Shown: positions 1 to 6,750 of the stretch, in pieces
How the letters are laid out: each line of letters opens with the position of its first letter
Numbering within the stretch: the first letter of the stretch is position 1
NCBI GenBank assembly: GCA_036567985.1
Contig: DATCTK010000001.1
Span: 1-24,932 of the forward strand
Length of the DNA: 24,932 nucleotides
From: SZUA-229 sp036567985
GTDB lineage: Bacteria; Pseudomonadota; Gammaproteobacteria; SZUA-229
Reading direction: 5' to 3'
The notes under the pieces: model-generated
Databases searched by the model: none
Told to the model about the DNA's origin: nothing
Seen by the model: the letters and a program-made list of their open reading frames with translations, nothing else
Made by a program: the position numbers and the translations under genes

Positions 1-902
1 AGCAGCTCATCGTCATCCGCCGTACTCTCCCGTAATCCGGCCAGTATGGCCTCGAAGCCTGCCGCCTCGGCGACTGGTTCACCACCTACATCCAGGTAGT
101 GCACCAGCCGTCCCAGTACTGCCAGCCCGGTGTTCGTTTCGAGTCCGAAGCTTACCAGCAACACCTCGAAGGTCACCCGCTCACCGACATGGGTGAAGCT
201 AGCCCCATCAAAATCGAAACCAAGCGCATCCTCGGGACAGTCTTCGGGTTTATCTATCCAGACGAAACGTGCTGTCTCATCAATAAAACGGCGAATCAGC
301 CAGGCGCTCACCACACGATCGACCCATAGATGCTTGCGGGTTGCCCAGATTCGGCCAGAGTAATCAGATTCGTTCAGCCGTTCCACTTCGCCATTCGCCG
401 CGGTTGGCTCGGCTGGAGAGAAACGACGATTAGTCATCGCTATAAGCTCCTCCAGCGTTTCCCGCGCCTGTGTCTGTGCATCACCCGGGAAAAAATCGAC
501 GCGGGCAATGTTTTCCAGGTCGCGTTCGCACTGCCGCAATCGGCGCCGTGCACTGGCCTCGTCGAGCTGTAACAGTTCACTGCCCAGGTTCCTGAAATTG
601 CTGCGAAGCGTTTGCCATGCCTCGGAACGGTCGAATGAACCCCGCAACCGGGCATCAGTTTCCGCTGCCTGTGCTGGCACCTCGAACAACCAGACGATTC
701 CCCCTTCGGCCTCCACCTGTTTGCCAATGGCCAGTAGTTTTTCCTGGTGGGCAGCGGTCGCTGGAAGCACGGTGACCCCGTCACGCAAGGTTGCCGCACC
801 CAGTTCCTTCAGTGCACGCCACAGGCGAACCCGCTGCGTGCTTGCGGCGCGGCCGGACAGACTGGCTGTGAAAACCAGCCACTGGGCAATATCCAAACTC
901 AT
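1..902 (-). CDS. chrB: Chromate resistance protein ChrB, C-terminus cut by window edge
   Basis: ChrB-type proteins accompany the chromate efflux pump ChrA and are reported to regulate chr genes in response to chromate. Reading the minus strand from the ATG at 900-902 gives about 300 codons open to the left edge. An N-terminal region starts MSLDIAQWLVFTASLSGRAA. A middle helical stretch is rich in Arg, Glu and Leu. From about residue 170 comes the typical C-terminal block with RIWATRKHLWVDRVVSAWLI and then RRFIDETARFVWID, which made the identification. Family members are about 310-330 residues, so only a short tail is missing. A chrA gene would be expected further left but cannot be seen. The palindrome at 914-940 lies 12-38 bases before the start and probably controls this gene. 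The family call is from recognised motifs, not a search. Confidence 0.82.
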   Translation of the reverse strand, partial: MSLDIAQWLVFTASLSGRAASTQRVRLWRALKELGAATLRDGVTVLPATAAHQEKLLAIGKQVEAEGGIVWLFEVPAQAAETDARLRGSFDRSEAWQTLRSNFRNLGSELLQLDEASARRRLRQCERDLENIARVDFFPGDAQTQARETLEELIAMTNRRFSPAEPTAANGEVERLNESDYSGRIWATRKHLWVDRVVSAWLIRRFIDETARFVWIDKPEDCPEDALGFDFDGASFTHVGERVTFEVLLVSFGLETNTGLAVLGRLVHYLDVGGEPVAEAAGFEAILAGLRESTADDDEL

Positions 903-913
903 AATAAACACAT

Positions 914-940
914 ATTACACATTGTAATGAACATTACAAT
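914..940. promoter_or_regulatory. Operator-like nested palindrome upstream of chrB
   Basis: Three copies of the half-site ATTACA/TGTAAT are packed together. ATTACA-CAT-TGTAAT occupies 914-928. A perfect 20-bp inverted repeat, attgtaatgaacattacaat (9-bp arms, 2-bp centre), occupies 921-940. On the minus strand a weak promoter can be drawn through it: TTGTAA (934-939), 16 bases, then TAATAT. A bound repressor would therefore cover the chrB promoter. Placement just before chrB suggests autoregulation by ChrB or control by another metal or oxyanion sensor. Which protein binds is unknown. Confidence 0.6.
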
Positions 941-979
941 ATTTTCTGGTAGTGGACTCAAGAGCCTGGGCAACACATC

Positions 980-1186
980 ATGGCCAGACGCACAGGCACC
1001 GCGAAACTACACCGCGACTGCGGAATCGGGCATATGGACAGCTTTGCCCAACAAATCAATCAGTTACACAGTATTTCTGTGATAGAACACTTACTAACCG
1101 ACATTGCTCTCCCCCGCTCCACCCATGAGACTGCTAAACTACTTGCTGCCATACATCACAGTGACCAGCTGCGTTATTCAAAATGA
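980..1186 (+). CDS. Possible small hypothetical ORF (68 codons), doubtful
   Basis: An ATG-initiated frame divergent from chrB encodes a basic N-terminus (MARRTGTAK) and a helix-prone remainder ending LAAIHHSDQLRYSK. No strong ribosome binding site precedes it; the upstream sequence is cctgggcaacacatc. An internal ATG at 1034 could also be used. I recognise no family. It begins 40 bases beyond the operator-like palindrome, so a divergent regulated transcript is conceivable. A chance frame or a gene remnant is at least as likely. Confidence 0.2.
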   Translation: MARRTGTAKLHRDCGIGHMDSFAQQINQLHSISVIEHLLTDIALPRSTHETAKLLAAIHHSDQLRYSK

Positions 1187-1626
1187 TAAATGCCGCTTTT
1201 TTTTGTTTCGTAACTGAACATGCCGGTTAAAAATAATAGACAGCATAAACAGGGCACCGAGATTTAAACTCTATAAACTCATTAATTTGAATACAGTTAA
1301 GCCAACCTGCCCATATTGTATCCAGGCGGTTTTAAAACTTTACACCAATCAATTATTGCCATGCGTTAATAATGGTTGCCGATTCATTCAACAGGAGTTA
1401 ATCAAAATTCACAGCAATCAGAACTGGGCCAGTGGTCACAGCATGACGCCAGCGCTAACGCCATAGGCCTTATGATGGCGATGAACTCCGCCAGCAGAGC
1501 TGGGTATTTTGTTAAAAAAAGAGATTTTAATAATCTGGGCCTTACTGGCACAGAAACCTGTTGTAAGTGATACAACATTTGAAATAATATGTTTTCTTGC
1601 TGAATTTATAGTAGCACTTAATCGTG
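1187..1626. other. AT-rich intergenic stretch without a convincing gene
   Basis: This stretch lies between the doubtful small frame and the NlpC lipoprotein promoter. It contains a run of eight T at about 1197-1204 without a clear hairpin before it. A 64-codon frame at 1376-1570 has only a TTG start and no recognisable protein features. I see no RNA gene, insertion-sequence end or strong inverted repeat. Confidence 0.5.
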
Positions 1627-1655
1627 TTCACACTCACCGAGCACTACCTTAGATT
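1627..1655 (+). promoter_or_regulatory. Predicted sigma-70 promoter of the NlpC/P60 lipoprotein gene
   Basis: TTCACA at 1627-1632 (5 of 6 to the -35 consensus) is followed after 17 bases by TAGATT at 1650-1655 (4 of 6 to the -10 consensus). Transcription would begin near 1662 and give a leader of about 60 bases holding the 15-bp tandem repeat. Confidence 0.35.
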
Positions 1656-1667
1656 ATACCGTAATCG

Positions 1668-1697
1668 CCAGACTGACACTGGCCAGGCTGACACTGG
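1668..1697 (+). repeat. Tandem 15-bp repeat, two copies, in the lipoprotein leader
   Basis: CCAGACTGACACTGG (1668-1682) is followed directly by CCAGGCTGACACTGG (1683-1697), one base different. Each copy begins CCAG and ends CTGG, so each could fold weakly, and the junction holds the palindrome CTGGCCAG. It ends 27 bases before the chosen start codon. Confidence 0.7.
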
Positions 1698-1724
1698 CGA
1701 ACCTGAAGTCAGGAATTGAGTCTT

Positions 1725-2198
1725 ATGATGAAGCTAAAAGCCCTGATTGTAATGGCAGCGCTAATTACTATAACTGCCTGTTCAAAACATCATACCAGAG
1801 CAGTTGATTTTAAATCGTCTTCAGATACTTCACCAGTCGTGCATAAGCTTCATCAACATTATTCCCAATGGCAGGGTGTACGCTATAAGGAAGGCGGCAT
1901 GACAAAAGATGGTGTTGATTGTTCTGGTTATGTTTTTCTTACTTATAAAAACAAATTTAATAAAAACATACCCCGCTCAACTGAATTGCTGTCCAGATAC
2001 GGAAAAGAAATACAGCCAGGCCAGATTATGCCGGGGGACCTTGTTTTCTTTAAAACGGGATGGAAAACACGGCACGTGGGAATCTATATAAATGATGGTA
2101 AATTTATGCATGCCTCCAGTAGTCGTGGCGTCATGATTTCGAATCTTAACAACCCATACTGGTCTGATGCTTTCTGGATGGCCAGGAAAATGCATTAA
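1725..2198 (+). CDS. NlpC/P60-family cell-wall hydrolase lipoprotein
   Basis: NlpC/P60 lipoproteins of the NlpC/MepS type are outer-membrane-anchored cysteine peptidases that cut peptidoglycan stem peptides or cross-links. The 157-residue product begins with a lipoprotein signal (KALIVMAALITITAC, lipid-modified Cys about residue 19). The catalytic Cys lies in DCSGY (Cys66), the catalytic His in RHVGIY (His117), and a third polar residue in FMHASSSRG (His129). This is the usual compact single-domain length. I prefer the ATG at 1725 over the upstream TTG at 1716 because AGGA at 1711-1714 is then well spaced; ATG 1728 is also possible. The gene stands alone behind its own predicted promoter and is followed by REP hairpins. 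Whether it is the orthologue of mepS or nlpC cannot be settled here. Confidence 0.88.
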   Translation: MMKLKALIVMAALITITACSKHHTRAVDFKSSSDTSPVVHKLHQHYSQWQGVRYKEGGMTKDGVDCSGYVFLTYKNKFNKNIPRSTELLSRYGKEIQPGQIMPGDLVFFKTGWKTRHVGIYINDGKFMHASSSRGVMISNLNNPYWSDAFWMARKMH

Positions 2199-2219
2199 AA
2201 AACACAGCAACTTCCTACT

Positions 2220-2245
2220 GGTTCCTACGGCCCTCCGTGGGAACC
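2220..2245. repeat. REP-like hairpin, GGTTCC(C/T)ACGG type
   Basis: Arms GGTTCCTACGG (2220-2230) and CCGTGGGAACC (2235-2245) pair at 10 of 11 positions around CCCT. It lies 22 bases after the NlpC-family stop and could stabilise or end that transcript. It looks like a decayed relative of the TTCCCACGC repeats at 2289 and 24139. Confidence 0.55.
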
Positions 2246-2288
2246 AACTACCTTTGGTGAAACGCCACCTTTCACTCTGGTGACTGCA

Positions 2289-2310
2289 TTCCCACGCGGG
2301 AGCGTGGGAA
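2289..2310. repeat. REP palindrome, TTCCCACGC/GCGTGGGAA family
   Basis: The perfect 9-bp arms TTCCCACGC and GCGTGGGAA enclose GGGA, followed by CGAG. The same core recurs at 24139-24164 and, as a variant, at 24189-24212. It sits in the convergent gap between the lipoprotein gene and the acyltransferase gene, as is usual for REP sequences. Confidence 0.8.
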
Positions 2311-2345
2311 CGAGAACACTATGAGTGACCGATACAAATTCCGCT

Positions 2346-3443
2346 TTATATGCGTTTCGAACCACTTAAAAACACAAACACGGGTGATGCCAGTTTTTTG
2401 AGAATGATGGCCAGCGCCATGCAAATAACAATGGTCACCAATGGCACCAGCACCACAGTCAACACCAGCCCCGGCTGGGTTTGCTGGTAGGGAATAAGCC
2501 TGAAAACATTTTTGACCAGGTCAATCACGGGGTAATGAACTGCAAAAATAAAGAAACTGTAGGGAGACAATTTCAGCAGCCATTCTTTAGCGTTTGCCTT
2601 ACCTGTTGCCATGCCATATACAATAAGACTGGCGGACAGTACGCCCACGATCCTGAACAGGTTAAGGTATTGATGCGAGTCGAGTACAGGGCTGAGATCA
2701 CGGAACATCCTGCCCAGTAGCAGCACAAGAAACAGTGTATAAATAAGCGGTGCCCAGGGCTGCATGCGGCTTAACAGTTTGTCAAATCCATAACCTGTTA
2801 TGGCCATGTAGCTACCAATGCAGAAAAAGAACAATACGTTACCGGAAAAAAACGGAAACGGAATCATGTCTGCAAACCACAGGATTGCGATTACACCTAA
2901 GGCCATCAGGCCCAGTTTTTTGATCACCCAGTAAATAGCTGGCGCGCAGATAAAGGTTAACAGCAAATCGTGAATAAACCAGAACTGGAAAGCAAATGGC
3001 TCACGGTCAATACCAATGATGCCATTCAGCAGCGTTAACACATCGAATTCGGTGAAGCCGTAATTCATCCCGCCGAACATATTGATGCGCTGACCAATGC
3101 TGTACATCACATAGGCAAACACAAGCCACAGGCTGGTCCAGGCCAGGGACGGCAAGAGTACGGTGGTTACCCTTCTTCCGAGCAGCCTTTTGAAATCCGG
3201 TGGCGTATCCCTGAAAAACAGCAGGCCTGAAATAATACTCAGCAACGGCACTGCGGACATACCCAGCCAGTGAATGAACGAGTTCATAGTATCAGCGAGA
3301 GTTAAACCTTGCAGCGACAATGATTCTCTCGGGTAGAAACCACTCCCCGGCACCTCGAACATATGATGAAAGACGAGCAACATAATCATAATGATTCTGA
3401 TTCGTGCAATAAATATGCTCTCTTTTTTCAACAACACGCCCAT
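2346..3443 (-). CDS. Acyltransferase family 3 integral membrane protein
   Basis: Members of this family move acetyl or other acyl groups across the inner membrane onto polysaccharides, lipopolysaccharide, peptidoglycan or small molecules. The 365-residue product has about ten hydrophobic segments. Near the N-terminus, Arg14/Arg16 are followed by His26-His27 at the end of the first membrane segment (ARIRIIMIMLLVFHHMF), the family's conserved Arg/His signature. A longer frame begins at TTG 3467, but ATG 3443 is preceded by CGGAG at a 6-base spacing and is the better start. It lies downstream of the PqaA-like gene on the same strand, separated by a strong hairpin, so it may be only partly co-transcribed. 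The acceptor cannot be told from sequence; a surface glycan is an inference from family habit. Confidence 0.82.
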   Translation of the reverse strand: MGVLLKKESIFIARIRIIMIMLLVFHHMFEVPGSGFYPRESLSLQGLTLADTMNSFIHWLGMSAVPLLSIISGLLFFRDTPPDFKRLLGRRVTTVLLPSLAWTSLWLVFAYVMYSIGQRINMFGGMNYGFTEFDVLTLLNGIIGIDREPFAFQFWFIHDLLLTFICAPAIYWVIKKLGLMALGVIAILWFADMIPFPFFSGNVLFFFCIGSYMAITGYGFDKLLSRMQPWAPLIYTLFLVLLLGRMFRDLSPVLDSHQYLNLFRIVGVLSASLIVYGMATGKANAKEWLLKLSPYSFFIFAVHYPVIDLVKNVFRLIPYQQTQPGLVLTVVLVPLVTIVICMALAIILKKLASPVFVFLSGSKRI

Positions 3444-3471
3444 AAACAGCTCCGGGTTTTCTGACAATTAA

Positions 3472-3506
3472 GCAGGCGCTGAAATATTTAAACATTCAGC
3501 GCCTGC
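3472..3506 (-). terminator. Hairpin between PqaA-like gene and acyltransferase gene
   Basis: Perfect 12-bp arms GCAGGCGCTGAA (3472-3483) and TTCAGCGCCTGC (3495-3506) flank an 11-base loop. On the minus strand the stem is followed only by TTAATTGTC, a poor T-tract, so it may attenuate or protect the mRNA rather than end it fully. Confidence 0.5.
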
Positions 3507-3535
3507 GTGACACAGGGAATAGCTAAGGCAAATAA

Positions 3536-5347
3536 TTACGAGTGGCTAAAGCCACTATTCAACATGCGACAGATCGTCGCTGACAACCACGGCAGGCCGA
3601 GCTTCGATGCATCATCCGCCATCTTGTAATATTCCCACAGCGGTTTGTCGTGTGATGGCCAGTGATAACCGATATCACTGTACCAGCCATACTCACCCTG
3701 CTTTATATTCAGCCGGGTGGCCATGCATTCGCGCTCGGACAAGCCCTGCATCTTCTCGCCAGCGGTTGGCCTGAGTGCTTCATAAACCGCTGCAGGCTGA
3801 TCAATAATGCGATCGAACAGTGGAATGGGCAGATAACCATTCAGGGTATCAGGGTCGATATCATCCATTCCGCCATTTATGATTGTGCGTAACTGCCGCT
3901 GCCAGTAAGCCGCGGTTTTTGGTGATTTAACCGGGTTGTTTAACTCAAAGGGATAAGTATCCGGCGTGACATAGATTTGTGTGCTGTAGGTAACAGGGAT
4001 ACCGCCCAGCCCCTGATAGACAAACTCCATATAGGTTGCGGTATAACCATTTGTGTTGTTGTTCAGTGACGCCACATACTTGCCACTGCTGTCTGCGCTA
4101 ACCAGCGTCGATGTCCAGGCTTCGCCAATGGTATCTTTTCTAAAATCCCGTTCGCTGTCGTTTGTTGCTGTCCAGACTTTAACCGCCAGTGGTGAAATCG
4201 AGGTGGTGGCGACTAATGCATTATTATCTACTTGCCAGTCAATCACAGGGCGCGGCAAACCATACAGTATGCTTTGATACCAGCCCAGCAATGAATACAG
4301 ACTGTCCAGTACACCGGTTTGTGAATTGGTTAATGAATGATCTGTATTGGGTGCGAATCGAATATGGGTTTCACCTTTCAGCTCATCAAAATAGAAGCGT
4401 GACGAATCAGGCAGAAAAAACTGATCGCCTGATGAATTCAGCATAAACTTGGGCATTGTCAGCAGGTCACGGTACGCATAAGGGTCGATCACTTTAGACA
4501 GATCCCTGAATTCGGGTGAACGCAACTTATCCAGAATACCCAGGGCCTGGTAACTGCTGACCGCCTCGGAGAAATAGCCATAGCTCCGGTAATGGTGTTC
4601 AAGGCTGGATGCGATGTTTAGAAAATCAATAACCCCCGGTGCAATGGCTTTGACACGGGCATCAACGGCGGCAGCTAGCCAGACTGCAGCACCCCGTTTG
4701 GAAAAGCCCGTCAGCACAAAGTCATTGACCTGGTACCCATGATCTTCTGCTGCCGACTGGACACCGTCCATGGCCTTGACCACGCTCTTGGTCATGGGCA
4801 GATAGGCCGACCAGGCATAATTGCCCGTGTCCATCGCCTTGTCCCAGGTGTAGGAGACCAGCTTATCTTCAATCACCGGCGCTGGTTCACCGGCAAACTG
4901 TAATGGCTGGTTGGGTGTCTGGTAAACCGCTGCGACAATCGACTGTGAGCCCAGGGCCAGCTGGGTAATAATCTGCACGGTCTGGTCGGACGCATCGGGC
5001 AGGCCGTCGGTGTTTTTGCCATCACCAACAAACAGCATGGCGCTGGTGGTGTTAACTGTATCAGGCACAATCATTACCAGCGTGTGCTGCCACTCCGGTG
5101 AACTTACCTGCGAAGTGGTCAGCCATGTCTGCGAGGTTAAACGATACACATGAGCGGTGTAATTCGGACCTGGCTGGGAGACGACAGCTTGCAGACTGTA
5201 AGCACCATCATCATGGGCGATATAGTCTTTGAGTGCGGTTTCCGGGTTATTCAGGGTGAGTGCCTGGGCCTGGGCCGAGAGCAGCAGGAGAAAAATGCTT
5301 TTGATAGCCAGTCGAATGGCCGTGAAACAGGCGTTAGTCCTTATCAT
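3536..5347 (-). CDS. PhoPQ-activated pathogenicity-related (PqaA-like) secreted protein
   Basis: The PqaA/AprA family consists of exported alpha/beta-hydrolase-like proteins first noted as PhoPQ-regulated in Salmonella. Their substrates are unclear. The 603-residue product has a Sec signal peptide (hydrophobic SIFLLLLSAQAQA, cleavage near residue 29). The body opens with ALKDYIAHDDGAY and carries a nucleophile-elbow motif GFSKRG (Ser216), then an acid candidate in SSGDQFFLPDSS (Asp308) and a His candidate in FAPNTDHSL (His337). The order Ser-Asp-His fits an alpha/beta hydrolase. After the hydrolase part, about 250 residues form a beta-rich C-terminal region. The start is good: AAGGAG precedes the ATG. 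PhoPQ control is known for some relatives but no PhoP box was identified here. Catalysis is inferred only from residue order. Confidence 0.82.
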   Translation of the reverse strand: MIRTNACFTAIRLAIKSIFLLLLSAQAQALTLNNPETALKDYIAHDDGAYSLQAVVSQPGPNYTAHVYRLTSQTWLTTSQVSSPEWQHTLVMIVPDTVNTTSAMLFVGDGKNTDGLPDASDQTVQIITQLALGSQSIVAAVYQTPNQPLQFAGEPAPVIEDKLVSYTWDKAMDTGNYAWSAYLPMTKSVVKAMDGVQSAAEDHGYQVNDFVLTGFSKRGAAVWLAAAVDARVKAIAPGVIDFLNIASSLEHHYRSYGYFSEAVSSYQALGILDKLRSPEFRDLSKVIDPYAYRDLLTMPKFMLNSSGDQFFLPDSSRFYFDELKGETHIRFAPNTDHSLTNSQTGVLDSLYSLLGWYQSILYGLPRPVIDWQVDNNALVATTSISPLAVKVWTATNDSERDFRKDTIGEAWTSTLVSADSSGKYVASLNNNTNGYTATYMEFVYQGLGGIPVTYSTQIYVTPDTYPFELNNPVKSPKTAAYWQRQLRTIINGGMDDIDPDTLNGYLPIPLFDRIIDQPAAVYEALRPTAGEKMQGLSERECMATRLNIKQGEYGWYSDIGYHWPSHDKPLWEYYKMADDASKLGLPWLSATICRMLNSGFSHS

Positions 5348-5585
5348 CTGGGGGCTCCTTTTAAATCGCTTTATGTGAAGATCACCAAAGCAGGGTTTTT
5401 GTCATTTTGGTTGGCAAATGATTGTATGCGATCTAATACAGCCCGTCCATTCCGCCAGCCCCACCCTGTTTGACAGCACGATGCAAACGCCCCGCGTGAA
5501 TCTTACTGACTGGTACATCCGCGGTTTGAGTGTTATAACAGGCCTGTGAAATTACCCTTAGTGAAAACACCCGTTGAGGCAGAAC

Positions 5586-5966
5586 ATGATCACTAAAAAA
5601 ACCAGCATCGATCACGACAAACTCGATCGCATCGTTGCCCAGGCGCGGAAGGAAAGTGAACAACGCGGCCACGGATATCGCGAACAGGCGTTAAAGCTGT
5701 ACCCGTGGATATGCGGCCGCTGTGCGCGGGAATTCAACCGCAGCAACCTGCGTGAACTCACCGTACACCACAAGAACCACGATCACGATTACAACCCGCC
5801 CGATGGCAGCAACTGGGAGCTGCTGTGCCTGTATTGCCACGACAATGAACACCAGCGTTATGAAGAAGAGATGGCCAACCACGGCATTGAGCTGGTCGGC
5901 GACGAAAAGAAAGAAGCCACCTACCAGCCGTTTGCGGATTTAAAGGATTTGCTGACGAAGAAATAA
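5586..5966 (+). CDS. yajD: HNH nuclease family protein, YajD-like
   Basis: A 126-residue protein resembling E. coli YajD, a small stand-alone HNH protein of unresolved role. Two CxxC pairs (Cys43/Cys46 in CGRC, Cys81/Cys84 in CLYC) would hold zinc. The HNH core includes LTVHHKNHDHDYNPPDGSNW (His61-His62) and His88 in HDNEHQ. The N-terminus is basic and helical, and the C-terminus is acidic then basic. I chose ATG 5586 because GAGG at 5577-5580 is well placed; a TTG at 5574 would add four residues. It is followed directly by the BIME cluster of the RAYT gene and stands alone, with no methylase or restriction partner. A general nucleic-acid nicking role is a family inference. Confidence 0.85.
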   Translation: MITKKTSIDHDKLDRIVAQARKESEQRGHGYREQALKLYPWICGRCAREFNRSNLRELTVHHKNHDHDYNPPDGSNWELLCLYCHDNEHQRYEEEMANHGIELVGDEKKEATYQPFADLKDLLTKK

Positions 5967-5978
5967 TACGGCATTTAT

Positions 5979-6007
5979 GTTGGGGTACGTGCCTTACCCC
6001 AACCCAC
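5979..6007 (-). repeat. REP unit 1 (GTTGGGGT...ACCCCAAC family), outer left copy
   Basis: A 29-bp imperfect palindrome beginning GTTGGGGTACGTGCC and ending ACCCCAACCCAC. It is a somewhat diverged copy of the unit at 6070-6098 in the same orientation, starting 13 bases after the HNH gene stop. Confidence 0.8.
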
Positions 6008-6015
6008 CTCATCCT

Positions 6016-6098
6016 GTAGGTTGGGGTGACGAAGGAACCCCAACGGTTTCAGCCATTCGCGGTTGCTATGTTGGGGTTCGTGCCTCACCCCAACCTAC
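6016..6098. repeat. BIME left of RAYT: two inverted REP units with 25-bp spacer
   Basis: Two 29-bp REP units face each other: GTAGGTTGGGGTGACGAAGG... (6016-6044) and its inverted form ending TCACCCCAACCTAC (6070-6098). They are joined by a 25-bp spacer starting GGTTTCAGCC. The whole 83 bp recurs at 6629-6711 with three substitutions, in the same orientation. The RAYT reading frame ends inside this element. Confidence 0.9.
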
Positions 6099-6611
6099 AA
6101 CATTTGTATCGGCGTTTTCGCCTGCCCAGTCTGGCGGGATGATGCCCAGTGCGATATATCGGTGGATGCTGGAAAATTCCCATTCACACGGACTGCTTAC
6201 GTACCCGTGTTTTACCGGGTTGTAATGAATGTAATTCACATGTCGCTCGAAATCACGCTCATCTCTTATCAGATGTTCCCAGAACCGGCGTTGCCATATA
6301 CCCCGTTCACCTTTTCGATTTCGGCTCGCTATAACACGTTCAACCCTGGGTAATTTTCGAGAAAATGCGCCCTTGATTAAATTCCAGCGAAGTGAAAAAT
6401 CCGCGTCGTTTTCCGGCAGCGACCATATGGTATGCAGGTGATCTGGCAATATGACAATCGCATCAATTTCAAACGGGTGATTTTGCTTTACCCTGCGCAT
6501 AGCTGCACGCAGTTCAACAACGTGTTCAACCAACAGGCTTTTTTGCCGTTCAGCCAGATTTACCGTAAAGAAATATTTCGCACCCGGCATATCCATACGC
6601 CGATATCGCAT
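6066..6611 (-). CDS. REP-associated tyrosine transposase (RAYT, IS200-like Y1 family)
   Basis: RAYTs are single-copy relatives of IS200/IS605 transposases, thought to recognise and spread REP/BIME hairpins through a 5'-phosphotyrosine intermediate. The 181-residue product starts MRYRRMDMPGAKYFFTVNLA, typical of the family. It carries the HUH metal-binding motif as HLH (DHLHTIW, His58/His60), a conserved RRFWEHLIRDE helix and the catalytic block YIHYNPVKHG (Tyr127 or Tyr130). No truncation is seen. ATG 6611 follows GGGAGG at 10 bases; the overlapping GTG 6614 has tighter 7-base spacing and is equally possible. The last residues, VGWGEARTPT, are encoded by the left BIME. Both flanks hold REP units of one family, the expected arrangement for a RAYT and its cognate REPs. 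Confidence 0.93.
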   Translation of the reverse strand: MRYRRMDMPGAKYFFTVNLAERQKSLLVEHVVELRAAMRRVKQNHPFEIDAIVILPDHLHTIWSLPENDADFSLRWNLIKGAFSRKLPRVERVIASRNRKGERGIWQRRFWEHLIRDERDFERHVNYIHYNPVKHGYVSSPCEWEFSSIHRYIALGIIPPDWAGENADTNVVGWGEARTPT

Positions 6612-6628
6612 CACTTTTTAACCTCCCT

Positions 6629-6711
6629 GTAGGTTGGGGTAACGAAAGAACCCCAACGGTTTCAGCCATTCGCGGTTGCTATGTTGGGGTTCGTTCCTCA
6701 CCCCAACCTAC
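6629..6711. repeat. BIME right of RAYT: direct repeat of the 6016-6098 element
   Basis: Inverted 29-bp REP units at 6629-6657 and 6683-6711 are joined by the same 25-bp spacer as in the left copy. My hand alignment gives 80 of 83 identical positions. The left copy lies just past the RAYT stop; this one covers the region just before its start, so its hairpins fall within the likely promoter/leader. The element ends 39 bases before the MCP stop codon (6751-6753). Confidence 0.9.
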
Positions 6712-6750
6712 AATAACCAGGTAAATTCGTCGACACCCAGCCTGTCGTAT

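Noticed and set aside
440..799. Minus-strand frame (119 codons) inside chrB
   Set aside because: A different frame on the same strand reads the recognised ChrB motifs continuously across this stretch; this frame is a shadow.
1376..1570. Plus-strand 64-codon frame upstream of the lipoprotein
   Set aside because: Only a TTG start, preceded closely by a stop; polar low-information sequence with no recognisable domain.
5979..6711. Repeated GTAGGTTGGGGT units considered as a CRISPR array
   Set aside because: The units are palindromic, alternate in orientation, have identical rather than unique spacers and flank a RAYT; no cas genes are present.
5586..6711. HNH gene plus RAYT considered as a defence or restriction module
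   Set aside because: The HNH protein resembles the stand-alone housekeeping-like YajD family, and RAYTs are repeat-linked chromosomal genes; no methylase, helicase or sensor partner is nearby.
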